Assembly (NCBI RefSeq): GCF_020509005.1
Contig: NC_063014.1
Coordinates: forward strand, 806,001-870,000
Reading direction: 5' to 3'
DNA length: 64,000 nt
Origin: Fulvia fulva
Lineage: Eukaryota > Ascomycota > Dothideomycetes > Mycosphaerellales > Mycosphaerellaceae
The position numbers and the translations under genes were made by a program. The notes below the pieces were generated by a model, which was given only the letters and a program-made list of their open reading frames with translations, searched no databases and had not been told where the DNA came from. The first letter of the stretch is position 1. The number at the start of each line of letters is the position of its first letter. Shown in pieces: positions 22,284-34,542 of the stretch.

Positions 22284-24552
22284 GCTCTGCTCGGGAGATT
22301 CAGTATGTCCACGGGGCATGGCCGTTGTTTTGTGCTATTGAACACCATATGCAGTCAGGAATGTATATCTATACCCAGACACCTTTGCTCACTTTTTTTG
22401 AGCCTCGGGCTCTTGATCGAATGACCTGTGCATATACCTTCTGTGTGGCATACAGTATACAATTATTAATATTGAGACCTGGGGACTGTACACTTGATAT
22501 AGGCATCAGGGTAAGTTTTGGGAGTAGGCATCATTCCACGTTTCCAGCAAAGCCAATGCGAGTAGCTAACCAGTATTCGGACTCGCACGATAGCAATCCA
22601 ACAACTAACTCTCTAGTTCACTCGGTTCTCGTGATGTTTGCCATGGAGTGCAAATCGCCCATGGACTGGTCACAGATGGCATATTGCAACAAGAGACGGA
22701 CAAGTCGACCGCTGACCTCTGGGAAACAAAGGCAGACCTTTGATCTGCACGGCTCCACGCTCGTGGGGATGCCAGACTGGCGATTTACTGGGTCATATTC
22801 GGTGACATACGTGGCACTCCGGACTCGAGCATCGTTTCAGGCTCGGGCAGAGCACGCCAATCAGGCCAGTTCAAGAGTTGCTTTCTATTTCTTCTTCGTT
22901 TGTCTTGGTGCTTTGTTTCCAGCAGCTCGAGGGTATATTCCACAACTTTGAGCACGATTAGACAGCTCTCGTATAAGACCGACTTACTGCTGAACAGATC
23001 ACTTCTTCGTACGACAGCAGTGGACAGTTCGCTCGCTTGCAAGCCAGACCGCCACACGTTCATCCGGGAACTCCCAGAGCAAGGTTTGCTACGGCAAGCA
23101 CTGGCCTTTACTGACCTTTGGAGTGATGGGCACTTTTCGAGCATGGCCGCTGCGGTCTGTAACAGACATCTTGTGCGAAGCATAGCTGCTGGATAGAGGT
23201 AATCTGTTGGGACTTGTATTCTCTGATGGGATAGTGTACCTCGTGGCGTCGGCGTCTGGCGGCTCATCAGTTTCTATACGAAGCCAGCTGCATATTACGC
23301 CGAGATGAGCCCGGGGTGTGCCATGGGGAAATGAGGGGTGTTCGTTTTTGTGTTGCAGGCTTCTCCAGATCGAATGATGATGAGAAAACAATGGCGGCAC
23401 TTGTGTGTTGGTTCTTCGTCAACGGGCAACGTCGCTGCCTCTTCCAACGATGGCCAAGCATTGTCAAGAGATCCCCTCTCCACACGCCACGACAGCCATC
23501 AGGTCTTGTGCATCACCACACTTCCTCTCTTCGCTCTCCACACTACTCGCTGTTTCACCAGGAGGGTGCGGGTCTTGTGCGGCGGGCAAGAACCACCGAC
23601 CGCGAAAAGCCAACATGAACTTTGTTGATACTTTGCTGGGTCCACTGACCTTCTAGAAGGCCTGCTCACGACTGACGGAGCCGTCCTTCCCGCTCTCATT
23701 CGTCTGGAGTGCATGGGCAGCTGCAAGCGCTCCATCGCACCACATGGTGAGAGTAGTGGCGCCCACACGCTGGCCGACAGCACGACGAGGGTGATGGAGG
23801 TGCCCCTTTGGCGAGAGATTTACAAGCCACCAGCCCGGTAGGGCGTCATCGACTCTGGTTCGTCCTCCCCGCAACGGCAACCACAGATCGTGTACATGTC
23901 ATCAGCTGCTTCATCAAGCCCAGGTATCCAGATCGCGCTACACTGTATGGCCAGACTCCACGCCTCTTCCCCGCCTCGTGACGATCAGCAGCAACACGGC
24001 ACGGCTCTACTCTATCGCATCCTGTGGTGCCTCTTCGCTTCACAGCAGCGCCCATCTTCCAACAACCACAACTTCTTCTTCCAGCTCGCAGGACGCTTGA
24101 TGTTGGCTCAGATCCCAAGTGCCGCTGTGCAAGCATGTTGCGTGCGATCTAGCAAGGACATGGTGCTTACGCGCACCTATTACCGTCATTGCAAGCGAGC
24201 TGGCAGACGGGCAATGGCCGAGTGAAGGCAAAACTCAAGAGCAGGAGCGGCGTTCCAAACTCTATGCCACATCTATTCGGGCCGTCAGCGTGTCCAGACA
24301 AGCTTCACCTATTATTGCTTAACACCACGCCTTTTAGTGCTTTAGAGCTTCGAGCTAGACGAGCTGGCCTATCAATGGCTTTAAAGTCCCCTCTGCTGGT
24401 GCACCATACCGTTGCAACGGTCCTTCGACGAGGGTAAGCACATAAAGTCGATGCTCGCCTGGTAAATTTTCGCCCCATCTCGTGCTCCACCTCGAGAACC
24501 TCAGATCGTCCTTTCACGATCTTCTTTGCATTGAAGATTGTTCACACCCACC
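22284..24552. other. Gene-poor gap, 2.3 kb
   Basis: From the tRNA terminator to the transporter start. Frames of up to about 200 codons occur on both strands (22325-22951 plus, 22785-23267 minus) but have no motif, and their composition is not protein-like. The last few hundred bases are the presumed promoter and leader of the hexose transporter. No supported gene. Confidence 0.4.
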
Positions 24553-26590
24553 ATGCCTGTCGTCATCAAGCCTCCGCCTGGAACGCCTGGCAAAGCATGG
24601 CCGGCCATTGCAGTTGGCTTGTTCGTGGCCTTTGGAGGTATGTTTCGCTTGCGAGACTTGACGACGCTTGCTGATAGCTCGGGAAGGTGTGTTGTTTGGA
24701 TATGACACTGGAACGATTGGTGGCATTTTGGCGTAAGAAGCTATAGTATAACTTGGGCTTAGCTTTAAGCTGATCAAAAACTCAGGATGCCATATTGGCT
24801 TAAGACGTTTTCTACCGGATACACCAACCCAAAGACCGGCGGACCTGGTATCACCTCCAGCCAGCAGTCAGAGATCGTATCACTTCTCTCTGCCGGTACA
24901 TTCTTCGGCGTGAGTAATCCTTTGGGGAGTACATACAGTTGTGGTGGAGCTAGCAGTGTCTCAAAACTGCTTGATCGTCTCGTACAAACGACAGCACGCA
25001 CGACAGCACCCCAACAAGGTGTCGCCGGGCGGGACTGACAAGCTCTACTGCGACTGTGTAGCTCTCGTCCTTCTTCCCGATGATGTACTGACTGCCTCAT
25101 GTATTAGGCTCTAACAGCAGCACCAACTTGCGACTACTTCGGTCGTCGACTTGGCTTGATTATATCAACACTGGTCTTCACACTCGGTGTTATCCTCCAG
25201 ACCGCAGCAACGGACATTCCGCTTTTCGTTGCAGGCCGTTTCTTTGCCGGCTATGGCGTTGGTATGATCAGTGCATCAATCCCGCTCTACCAGTCTGAGA
25301 CCGCACCGAAGTGGATCAGAGGCACAATTGTCGGAACTTACCAGCTCGCCATCACCATCGGTCTCCTCCTCGCAGCCATTGTCGACAATGCCACAAAGGA
25401 CCGTAACGACAGCGGATCATACCGTATCCCAATCGCTGTGCAGTTCGCCTGGGCCATCATCCTCATCGGTGGCATGCTCGTTCTTCCTGAGACACCTAGG
25501 ATGTGGATCAAGCGTGGCAAGCCAGAGAGGGCAGCCAAGTCGCTCTCTACACTACGACGACTGGACGTCGACCACCCTGCCCTGATCGAAGAGCTAGGAG
25601 AGATCACTGCCAACCACGAGTATGAGCTTTCGCTCGGCAAGTCCACATACTTGGATTGCTTCAAGGGCAACCTCGGAAAGCGTCTCGCGACTGGATGTCT
25701 GCTCCAGTCTCTGCAGCAGCTTACAGGAGTCGTACGTCAACCCATCATCACCCACTCCATCTCACAATGCTAACAACACCGCAGAACTTCATCTTCTACT
25801 ACGGCACCTCCTTCTTCAAAAACTCCGGCATCAACAACTCCTTCGTCATCAGCATGATCACCTCCGCCGTCAACGTCGGCTCAACCTTCCCCGGCCTCTA
25901 CCTCGTCGAAGCCTGGGGTCGTCGCTCCCTCCTCCTCTTCGGCGCCATCGGCATGGCAGTCTCGCAATTCATCGTCGCCGGCGTCGGCACAGGAGCCGGA
26001 GTCGAGAACGAACCCGCGCAGAAAGCTCTCATCGCTTTCGTGTGCATCTACATCTTCTTCTTCGCCTGCTCGTGGGGACCGGTTGCATGGGTTGTGACTG
26101 GTGAGATTTTCCCACTGAAGGTCCGAGCCAAGTCGCTGTCGATGACGACGGCGAGTAACTGGTTGTTGAACTGGGCGATCGCCTACTCCACACCTTACCT
26201 CGTCGACGATGGTCCAGGCAACGCCAACTTGCAGAGTAAAGTCTTCTTCCTCTGGGGCGGATTCTGTTTCATTTGCATCTTCTTCGTGTGGGCCATGATC
26301 TACGAGACCAAGGGTAAGAGAGCCTGTCCCCCCCATCACATCACAAGTGTTTTGAACCTTTTCGCTGACGCATCATCAAAACAGGTCTCTCCCTCGAGCA
26401 AGTCGACGAGCTTTACGCCAAGGTGCCTCACGCCTGGAAGTCATCCGGCTTCGTGCCTACCGTCTCCTTCCAGGATGTGCAGGACATTGGTGGTGACCAC
26501 CGCAAATCGAGCTTGGCGGATATTGAGAATGTTGCCATGCGCAAGAAGTCGGTTGGGCATGATGAGGAGGTTACTGGTGAGAAGTATTAG
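24553..26590 (+). CDS. MFS hexose transporter (sugar porter family)
   Basis: Six exons: 24553..24637, 24687..24732, 24786..24909, 25108..25731, 25785..26313 and 26385..26590; all phases agree and give 537 aa. The N-terminal helix (WPAIAVGLFVAFGGVLFGYD) carries the sugar-porter motif GYDTGTIGGI, split by the first two introns. Other family marks are CDYFGRRLG after TM2, GRFFAGYGVGM, YQSETAPKWIRGTIVG, the PETPRMW motif, QQLTGVNFIFYYGT, EAWGRRSLLLFG and WGPVAWVVTGEIFPLKVRAK; about twelve membrane segments are visible. The cytosolic tail is hydrophilic. This is a plasma-membrane proton-coupled or facilitative hexose carrier by family; sugar preference cannot be read. The third intron (198 bp) is longer than the others. 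Confidence 0.9.
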
Positions 26591-26774
26591 ATGTTTAGTC
26601 TTGGCGGGTGGGATGCACAAGGGGTGGTGTGTATTGCGTTCATGCGATGACGGTATTATGCATATGTTAAATTCATTATGATACCATGACACATCGTCGA
26701 GCTTTGGGTTGTCAGGCTACTGATGGTAGACCATCTTGGCAACGAATGCGTGTATTTTGCATATCTAATGACTG

Positions 26775-27835
26775 CTACCAACCTGGCCAAAAACTGCGAC
26801 TACGAGTGCCTGATAACCACGACATGCACGAACGCCTTTCTTTCTTCTCCATCTTCTTCTGTTTCTTCTGTAGCTTTTTCCTCTCCCCCACAACCTCTTC
26901 CCGCATTTCCTTGTCCTTCCCTTCCCTCATATCAATAGCCGCCTTAATCTCCTCATGCAACTTTTGGTTGGAAATCGTCAACGCTTGCATCCAGGGATGT
27001 CTATCATCATAGTACCGACGCGTCGTAAGAACAATACCCGCGGTGATATTCAACATTTGACTCTTATCAGAGGCCAAGCGGATGTTGAAGTGAGTGTCGT
27101 AGCACATCTTGAAAGCCAGCACTTCCAGCCCTTTGGGCGCCCAGAACGTGTCGATGCAGCCGGGGTAGAGTACGGTCAGTCCTTTGGTGTAGCGGAAGTA
27201 GAGGAGGATAGACGATTCGACGGCCTTGAGGTTGAGGCCTAGTTCGTGTGCTGGTTTGCGGATGGCGTAGTCCAGGTCTGGGTGGGCAGGGTGTGTTAGT
27301 AGGAGGACTTCTGGGAGTAGTGATGATCGAAAGCCGTACCTGTGATATCATAGATATCCTTCAGCCCCTCGTCGCCAGGCACGAGACCACCGTAAGAGAG
27401 AGCAACCCCAAGCCAGTGTATGTGTTCACAGTCGGTGAGCTTCTCCGTAAGAGGCAATCCATAGTCGGCTGACATGATGCGCCATAGTAAGTCCAGTAAC
27501 CAGCGGGCATGGGCTGAGGTACGAGTCTGCGGGCTTCTTCTGAAAAAGACGTCGATTTCGGATTGGACGTCCGGGTCGAAAGGAGGAATCTGCGGAACCC
27601 GTGTGTCTGGACCTGTAGCAGTATCGTCCTCGGCGTTGGAGGGCCCTGGACCTGTAGTAGTATTTTTCTCGGCCGTGGAGGGCTGACAGTGAATGATGCG
27701 GAAGTACTGGTCAATCACCTGGGAAGACAACAGGCGTTGACGCTCGGCTTCTTCAGCATCTCGTTGGTCGTTCAGCTGACGTTCGCGCTCGATGCCTTCC
27801 ACAGTAAACAGCTGGGCCGCAGTCATGTCAGCCAT
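26775..27835 (-). CDS. Hypothetical protein with charged C-terminal coiled coil
   Basis: Two exons, complement(27340..27835) and complement(26775..27277), intron 62 bp (GTACGG...CTAACAC...CAG); 332 aa. The phase (G|AC) joins DIYDIT to DLDYAIRKPAHELGLNL cleanly. N-terminus: an acidic/basic helix (IERERQLNDQRDAEEAERQR). A Thr/Gly/Pro-rich linker holds two similar units ending TTTGPGP and TATGPDT. A globular-looking middle includes ILLYFRYTKGLTVLYPGCID and FKMCYDTHFNIRLASDKSQM. The C-terminus is a Lys/Glu/Arg coiled coil (REEVVGERKKLQKKQKKMEK). No catalytic motif, signal peptide or membrane helix. I do not recognise the family. Confidence 0.65.
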
Positions 27836-28213
27836 GCTGTCGCCGTGACAAGACCGGTGCGACAGCGTATGGAGATCAATTTGTAGGCGGCAAGCGGATG
27901 ATGATGGTGATGATGACCCAAACCCAATGATTCATCTGTGCTGAGTGTATTTGCGATAGTGTATGGTGTCAAGTCGCAGGCGATGGATCTCGCTGGTCTG
28001 TCTGTCGTACTGAAGAATTGCTGATGATGATGATTTCGATGATCTGCGATGAATACTCAGTGTGGTGTGTTTGTACAACGGACGCTCGATGATTGAAATG
28101 TGCAGGTAAGAGAACACCATGCGAGTAAACATTGTCCCTACCACCACCCCCAGCGTCTTGCTGCTTCCATGCAGACATCCACTCTCAAGGAATCCACCAC
28201 CAACCACGCCTTC
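27836..28213. other. Intergenic gap, 378 bp
   Basis: Upstream side of the coiled-coil gene and 3' side of the Rid-family gene. It contains GATGATGATG-type microsatellite stretches near 27897 and 28021. No gene seen. Confidence 0.5.
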
Positions 28214-28684
28214 CTACCCATGCACTACCGCCCACACCTCAACTTCATACAACAGCTCCTTCTTCGCCAAACTCGCAACCCCCAACACCGTATCCGGCGG
28301 CCTATGCCCCTCCGCCTCACGATCCATAAACTCCATCCAATGCTCCCCCCACCCCCTCTCCACCACCTCAATCCTGTCCACCTCAGGGTCCCCCGTCTCG
28401 GTCACAATGTAATGCCTTACACGGATGATATCGCGAGGATGAGCACCAGCGGCCCTCAGTGCTGCGTGAACGGTCTTGTAGGCTTGTTGGGCTTGCTTGG
28501 GGATGGAGCGAGAGGCGACTTTGCCGGTTTCGGGTGTGATGCCGGTTTGGCCGGCGAGGGTGATGAGCTTGCTGGTGTGGAGGAGGGGGGTTATGCAGAC
28601 TTGGTTGTATGTTGGAGGTGGTTTTGGGACGTCGTCGGGGTTGAAGGCGTGGGGTTTGTCGTCGAAGCCGCGGGAGCTGGCCAT
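28214..28684 (-). CDS. Rid (YjgF/YER057c/UK114) family protein, arginine-less type
   Basis: Single exon, 156 aa. The fold markers are present: SKLITLAGQTGITPETGKV near residues 38-56, the helix AYKTVHAALRAAGAHPRDII, then RVRHYIVT, and the C-terminal strand LYEVEVWAVV. Archetypal RidA enzymes deaminate reactive enamines and use a conserved Arg shortly before the final strands. The corresponding segment here (RPPDTVLGVASLA) has no Arg at the expected place, so deaminase activity should not be assumed. The start ATG at 28684 is the first Met and opens a hydrophilic N-terminus typical of fungal members. No targeting signal is obvious. Confidence 0.8.
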   Translation of the reverse strand: MASSRGFDDKPHAFNPDDVPKPPPTYNQVCITPLLHTSKLITLAGQTGITPETGKVASRSIPKQAQQAYKTVHAALRAAGAHPRDIIRVRHYIVTETGDPEVDRIEVVERGWGEHWMEFMDREAEGHRPPDTVLGVASLAKKELLYEVEVWAVVHG

Positions 28685-29011
28685 GTTGGTTGACTGGACG
28701 GCGAATTGATTGGTGCTGTATCTGGTCGAGCTACGGTGTCAGGCAGTGCCAGGTTGAGACGGTATGGCCACTGTGTCGGTAATTATGTGTTACTGCTCAA
28801 TGTGCGTTCGACAGTGACGTCCATTGTTGCTTGGAGCTGAGAGCTATCGAGGCGGGGAGTCAAGCTATGACGGCCATCAGCGCTGCTTTTGTAAATTACA
28901 TGTATTCCTCGCGATTCTATGCACAGCATGGGACTCCCTATAACGGCCAGCGCGATGGTATGTTTGAACGCATTCCATCTGCTCTCGGTATTCTTGGCAC
29001 CTGCTGCGGCT
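28685..29011. other. Intergenic gap, 327 bp
   Basis: Upstream region of the Rid-family gene. Nothing else could be supported. Confidence 0.45.
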
Positions 29012-29278
29012 TCACAGCTTCTGCATGGCCTTCTTGCCACCAAAGTACACTGCTTGTATAGGTCTAATGCCGTTGTTGGTACTCCCACAGCCATGGCAGC
29101 GATTGCACCGGCCACATACGTTGGTACCGTAGCCATAGCGATCATTGTTGTGGAAGACAACACATCCTTGGGCTCCAGCCTGCTGTCCGAGGTTCCCAGT
29201 GCCGTTACCAACAGGATCGCTGCAAGCACGCCACGATCTGGACTGAGACTGGATGTGCTTATCGCCGGTAGTTGTCAT
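29012..29278 (-). CDS. Possible small Cys/Gly/Asn-rich protein
   Basis: ATG-started frame of 88 aa. It contains Gly/Asn/Gln-rich stretches (PVGNGTGNLGQQAGAQG) and a closely spaced Cys cluster (VCGRCNRCHGCGS). No signal peptide is seen. No homologue is recognised. Length and composition are compatible with a small real gene, but chance cannot be excluded, as a longer frame overlaps on the same strand in another phase. Confidence 0.25.
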   Translation of the reverse strand: MTTTGDKHIQSQSRSWRACSDPVGNGTGNLGQQAGAQGCVVFHNNDRYGYGTNVCGRCNRCHGCGSTNNGIRPIQAVYFGGKKAMQKL

Positions 29279-30437
29279 GATGTCGGCTGTGGCGCGTGAT
29301 GGACGACTCGGCGAGTGCAGGATGTGCTGTGACGAAGACGAAACGCTCCCCAGGCTTGGTCTTGGTCACAGCTAGATTCTTCGCATCGGGATGCTGTGTT
29401 TGACTGCGAGATGCCTGGGTGCTGAATACATCAGATATCAGCCCGACCTACCTATATACCTACTCCTCGCGATCGGCGGCAGACCAGGCCGCAAGAAGAT
29501 GACTGTCTTGCCCGTCCCAATCAAGTAACCTCTGCGCGCAATCGTGCTGTACGGTCTGCGACGGTCGTTGCCGTATCTGCGACGTTCAGATCCTCCATTG
29601 ATGCCGAGCAACACGAGGCTGGCGTGGCGACTTTGTAGAGGACGTGTTACGTGTACATGTACCTGCAGCAACATCGTGCAGCAGGGTCATGCTCGAAATA
29701 GAGTGGCAATGGCTCCCCAGATGTGCGCAACGGCCGGCTAAAGCTTCACAAAGGACTGCATCGGTCGTCGACAGCACGAACGGCTCAGCACCACACGCGT
29801 CGGCAGTAGTGGCCAACACTCGCGCAAAGGGTGAAGAGGCGCGGCGGCCATTCACACGGCACAGCAGTCACACGACATGACGACAATCTCCCGCTAGAAT
29901 CACACAGCAGCAGTCTACGCTATGGAGTACACGAGTACATGTAATGTAATGAAGGCTTGCGGAGAGGCGGCGTGTGATTGGTGCGGGCCTGCTAAAGTGC
30001 CAAGCGTGTCGCGGCAGAGGCAACCTTGAACCCCTGGATGCAGTGGATGGGCGCTTGTTTCGCGCATCCAATGCAGCAGCTTTTGACTCTCGCCCACCTC
30101 TGCGACGACCACCTGTGGCAGAGGCAGTGCACTCGTTCTCGCCGCGTCCGCTCATTATCCACTGCTGACATTGTCACTTCCTGCCGCTCGCTCACACGAC
30201 CATCACACATGCGCCCATCACCACCCGCCGTTGCTTGCCTCCCGCCTGTTTGTTATTCTCACAAACCGCCGACGAATCGCCAGCGCTGCACCGCCTTGTC
30301 AGACCACAGACAAGCACCCGCGACCCCGAGATAGCAGCACTCCTACAGGCCTTACCCATACCTCTTACACACTACATGCTCTGCTAGCGAGGTCAGAAGA
30401 GGCGTTGACATCACCCGCCGCATATACATAATACACA
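29279..30437. other. Intergenic gap, 1.16 kb
   Basis: Upstream region of the DSF2-like gene, with CA- and CCG-rich leader sequence in the last 250 bp. Short motif-free frames only. Confidence 0.45.
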
Positions 30438-32928
30438 ATGGGTCCGCGACCCGCCGACCTCAACGTGGGCCAGGACCGCCCGGATGCCTTTGAGCCGCCC
30501 AGGATGTTTGCACACAGAGACCTACCGTCGCCGCGGGCGGGCGAGATTCCGCCAGCGTTGTCACCTCTCGATGCCTTCGCGATGCAGTCGCGGGCGCTGC
30601 AGAGGAAGTTCAAGGAGCAGCAGGAGAATGGTAGGAGGATGAGCAGGCTGCCGCCCATGATGGTGCAGAAGGAGATCTCGAACAGGCCAGGCTATTTCCG
30701 AAGCATGAGCGGGGAGAGCAAGATGACAGATTTGATGGAGGGAGACGAGGAGTCGATGCCAGTGTCGTCGCACGGCAAGGTGCCAGAAACACGTCCTACA
30801 GACCAGAGACCGACGAACGAGAGGCCGGTGAGCTATTATCCCAGATTCAGCACTGCGACAGAGCCCGAGGAAGAGGAGCCACCAGTGCCGACTCCATTCT
30901 TCGATGCGCCTGGGCGACGCGCACAGACACCGCAACAAGCAGCAAAAGCAGCTGCAGACTACTTTGGCATCTCAGCGCCAAGAGCATCTTCGCCAGAACC
31001 CGTGGACTCGACCTTCGTCAATGTGCAGGCGCCGTCTCCAAACGACTACCCCAGTTTGACAAACAGCATCGATACCATTTCCTCGCATCCACGGACCATG
31101 ACTATCGACTCGCAACGATCGAATCGCTCCAACACTCAAACATCAGAACGTGGTCTTGCCGTACCTCAATCGCCGCGGTGGCCCAGATCGCCGCGCAGCT
31201 TTCAGAGCATTCGTTCTGTGCCGCCCGACAGCGGCGATGAGGACGGCGCTTCGACAACAGGCTCTCATGCCGTGTCTTCGTCGCGAAAATTCTCCGGCAG
31301 CAGTGGCGTATCACGACCACAGTCTCCATTTTCACCATGGATGCAACCCGTACACAGATCACCTTCTATGACTTCGGAATATTCCATGAACGGCACGCAA
31401 ACTCCGCAGCGACCAGTACAAAATTTCTCGAATTTCTCGCGGCCCATGAGTAGCTCTGGCAGCCGGCCCTCTTTTGACGCCAGACCTTCTCTGGATGGTC
31501 GCCCGTCGCTCGACAAACGACCAAATCTACCACTAAGGCAGGCGTCTGGTGCCAGCAATAGTACAGAGCATTCATCAAAGTCGCCACTATCACGACAAGC
31601 GTCTGCTGACGACTACGATGGGAACAAGGATGGCGAGTTCTCTGACATCCATACGCCCGCATTGCTCGAGCATTCACCCTCCTCCTTCGCGTTCCCAATT
31701 GACAAATCCGGTGATGACTCGGGCTCGCACATCTATGCCAAGTATGCTCTTCCACGTGGAAGGCATATCGATCGCGACTCGAAGGCATTTCGAGATTCAT
31801 GGATTCAGAAGCAGTTCAAGTGGGACATGGAACATGGTGCATCCAGGCCGGTGCAGCACGAGAGGACTCATTCCGACAGTCCGGCATTGGAGCAAGCGCG
31901 TGAGCAGGCACGCGAGAGAGTCGCCAAAGCTCAAGCGGATCCTCGAGCTGAAACTCCTGATGTTTCTCGTCCCGGTCGAACTGTGGCAGCGGCGCCCAGT
32001 GAGATTAGAAGTCAATCTGTGGATCCTCGCGCGCTGGAGAAAGCGAGACAAGAAGCCATACATCGATCTTCGCCGTCTGTGAAGACGACCAGTACAGATC
32101 GCACCATCAAGGCGACCCCACTGCACAAGAAGTCCCCGTCAGCTGACTTGACACCGGAGGAACACCTCGAGATCGGGATTGCATGCCATGAGTCTGGAGA
32201 GACAAACAAGTCGACATACCATCTACGCCTCGCCGCCCTAGCTGGCCAACCGACTGGCATGCTACTGTACGCCATGGCGTGCAGACACGGCTGGGGAATG
32301 CGAGAGAATCCCGAAGAGGGTGTCAGATGGCTGCGCAAGGCTGTCGACATTACAGGCCTCGATGTCGCTGATGCTGAAGAGGGCATGAAGTCTCTGGATC
32401 TCGCTGAGCGCAAAAAGCGTAAGGCTCAGTTTGCCCTTGCAATCTATGAGCTTGGCACCAGTGCTAGACACGGCTGGGGTTGTCCCAAAGACAAAGCGCT
32501 GGCTGTTCGCTGCTTCGAGATTGCAGGTAGCTGGGGTGACGCAGATGCTTTGGCAGAGGCAGGCTACTGCTACACTGAGGGCGTCGGTGTCAAGAAAGAC
32601 TACAAGAAGGCGGCTTCGTTCTACAGACAAGCCGAGAAGAAGGGGTATTCTATGGCTGGTAACAGCTGGTATGTTGAGCCACTTTTTCCCAATACATCAT
32701 GTACTAACGTCTCGCAGGATCTACAAAGAGAAATACCAAGATGACACCGAAACACAACCCAAAATGCCAGACACACCCAAGAAGCGACCCGGCACCTCGC
32801 ACTCCTCGAAGACAGAGAAACCCGAGGAACGCGAATCTCGTAAAGACGACAAACCCGCTGGTCGACAACGATCCAGGAGTATATGGGGCAGATCCAAGAA
32901 GGAGAAGCCACCTTCCCTGCCCATCTGA
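30438..32928 (+). CDS. DSF2-like SEL1-repeat protein
   Basis: Two exons, 30438..32668 and 32718..32928, 49-bp intron (GTATGT...TACTAAC...CAG) splitting a Trp codon; 813 aa. The first ~560 residues are disordered and rich in Ser, Pro, Arg and Gln. They include a short repeat RPSFDARPSLDGRPSLDKRP and a conserved-looking block YALPRGRHIDRDSKAFRDSW. Residues about 570-740 contain SEL1/TPR-like repeats (YHLRLAALAGQPTGMLLYAM, HGWGMRENPEEGVRWLRKAV, HGWGCPKDKALAVRCFEIAG, GYCYTEGVGVKKDYKKAASF). The basic tail ends RSRSIWGRSKKEKPPSL. Disorder plus C-terminal SEL1 repeats and a basic tail fit fungal DSF2-like and chitin-synthase-activator-like proteins, which act as scaffolds at sites of growth. The DSF2 label is a family-level inference. 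Confidence 0.75.
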
Positions 32929-34542
32929 TCGCTATTCCATTTCTTTCTGTCAATTCTTATTATCTCATCCCATCATCGAATCTCCGCTGGGCGCTGGGCA
33001 GGCGATTTAGCAAACAAGCTGCTGCTGCGGCTAATGTATATTTTCACGTCACGGCCGATCTTGCATTGGTATTTTTCTCTCCTGGATGTGGGGAGTGGGA
33101 GGCATAATTTCTATTACGCGGGACGATAGGAGCTAAGGAGATTGTAGCCTTGATGGCTGAGCTGAGCTTTTAGGCGCAGACTGAGGCGCTTTCTCAGGTG
33201 CATGGAGGTTGTGGAGGTGGATAAGGATAAGCATGGCGCTGGGGAAGCCTGTGGAATGTTTTTTTTCGAATGCTGTGGATATAGCAGAGAGCTGTACAGC
33301 TTTATCGATTGACCCTTGAGTGGGATGTCAGTTGAAGACGACGGTGTCTGTGGACTTGCTCGGCTTGATGTCTGTGATGCTTCCACGTTTCTGTGCATGG
33401 AGATCTGCGTGATTGTATACCACGGACCAAGGCAGACGGTGTCCGGAGTCTCAGTCCTGTAGAGTGGTGAAACAGGTACAGCTTCCAAATTCTCGGCTCG
33501 AAGTCCTTGATATTTTCTTAGGCAACTTTGACCGGCATGCTGATCGGCCGCTGCGATATCGCGGCGTACCAGAGAGCAATTGGTTCTCCGCGGCACGACG
33601 GCTGTTGTTGCTTCATAATCATAGCCCTGTAGCTATCGACATCGCCTGGCGTCAAGAATGCCTGCCTCATGCGTGACAAGCACATGCAACAAATCCCACT
33701 TCCGCACAAGAGTGAAGTCGCCAGCAGACCCCACGAGCTACGCGTGCTACGATAAGCGAATCAACACTTCACAGCTCAGCGTGCTTGCTTGCTTGGGCTA
33801 AGGCTTAGCCAACGTGTCCCTAATCACCACGGCCAATCGACACACAGAGCCAGCATTCATGCTTTTGTAGACCAAGCACAGCAAGCTTGAGAGGTGCATG
33901 TACATACCAAGGCGAGGTGTGGATCCTGGATTCTGCCCAGTGACGTAGCTGCAGAGCTCTCCTCATGCACTAGGTACTGATGTGTGACGGTTGTCGCAAC
34001 TCGTGATGAATCCTCTGCTGTTAGCCGCGTGTGTGCTTCGGCAACGACCAGCAAAACGCCATCGCTGGCCCAGTCGAGGCACGCGAAGCAGGATCCAAGC
34101 CTGCGTTGTTGGTATGCGGCGCAAATGGCGGGACAGGCGGCTAGACGAGGTGCTGAGCGCTGCCCATTGACGTAGCTGCTCTCGTGCTCAAATTCCTTTC
34201 CATCTCGAGCCCTCCGCGCGCCGGTGCCTCATCCTATCGCTACGAGTCGGACGTCCCTCGCAAAGAGCTACGTAGCTGCTGCTGCTGTTGCTTTATAAAG
34301 ACGTGCTTGTTCCGCCTGCACGCCCGTGAGTCAGTGGACCTGCAGTGGAGCGCAGTGACATAGCAGCCAGTACCGTTTGATCCGAAGGAAGAGGATTTGT
34401 GCTTAAGGCTGGACACACCCCGGTTTGGACCTGACACTTGACATCACTTCTGGAGCTCGCATTTCGTTGGAAAGGACCTTGTATTAAAGAACGAGCGATC
34501 TACCGTTGCGTAGCAGACGGCAGACCTTCACGAACCAACAAG
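32929..34542. other. Gene-poor gap, 1.6 kb
   Basis: 3' region of the DSF2-like gene and upstream region of the disordered-protein gene. A minus-strand frame at 33114-33596 has no ATG start and no motif. No supported gene. Confidence 0.4.

Noticed and set aside
22325..22951. 208-codon plus-strand frame downstream of the tRNA
   Set aside because: Composition is not protein-like and no domain is recognised; overlapping frames exist on the other strand.
22785..23267. 160-codon minus-strand frame with an ATG
   Set aside because: No recognisable motif or splice partner; too weak to call in a gene-poor gap.
33114..33596. 160-codon minus-strand frame
   Set aside because: No ATG start (only GTG), no motif.
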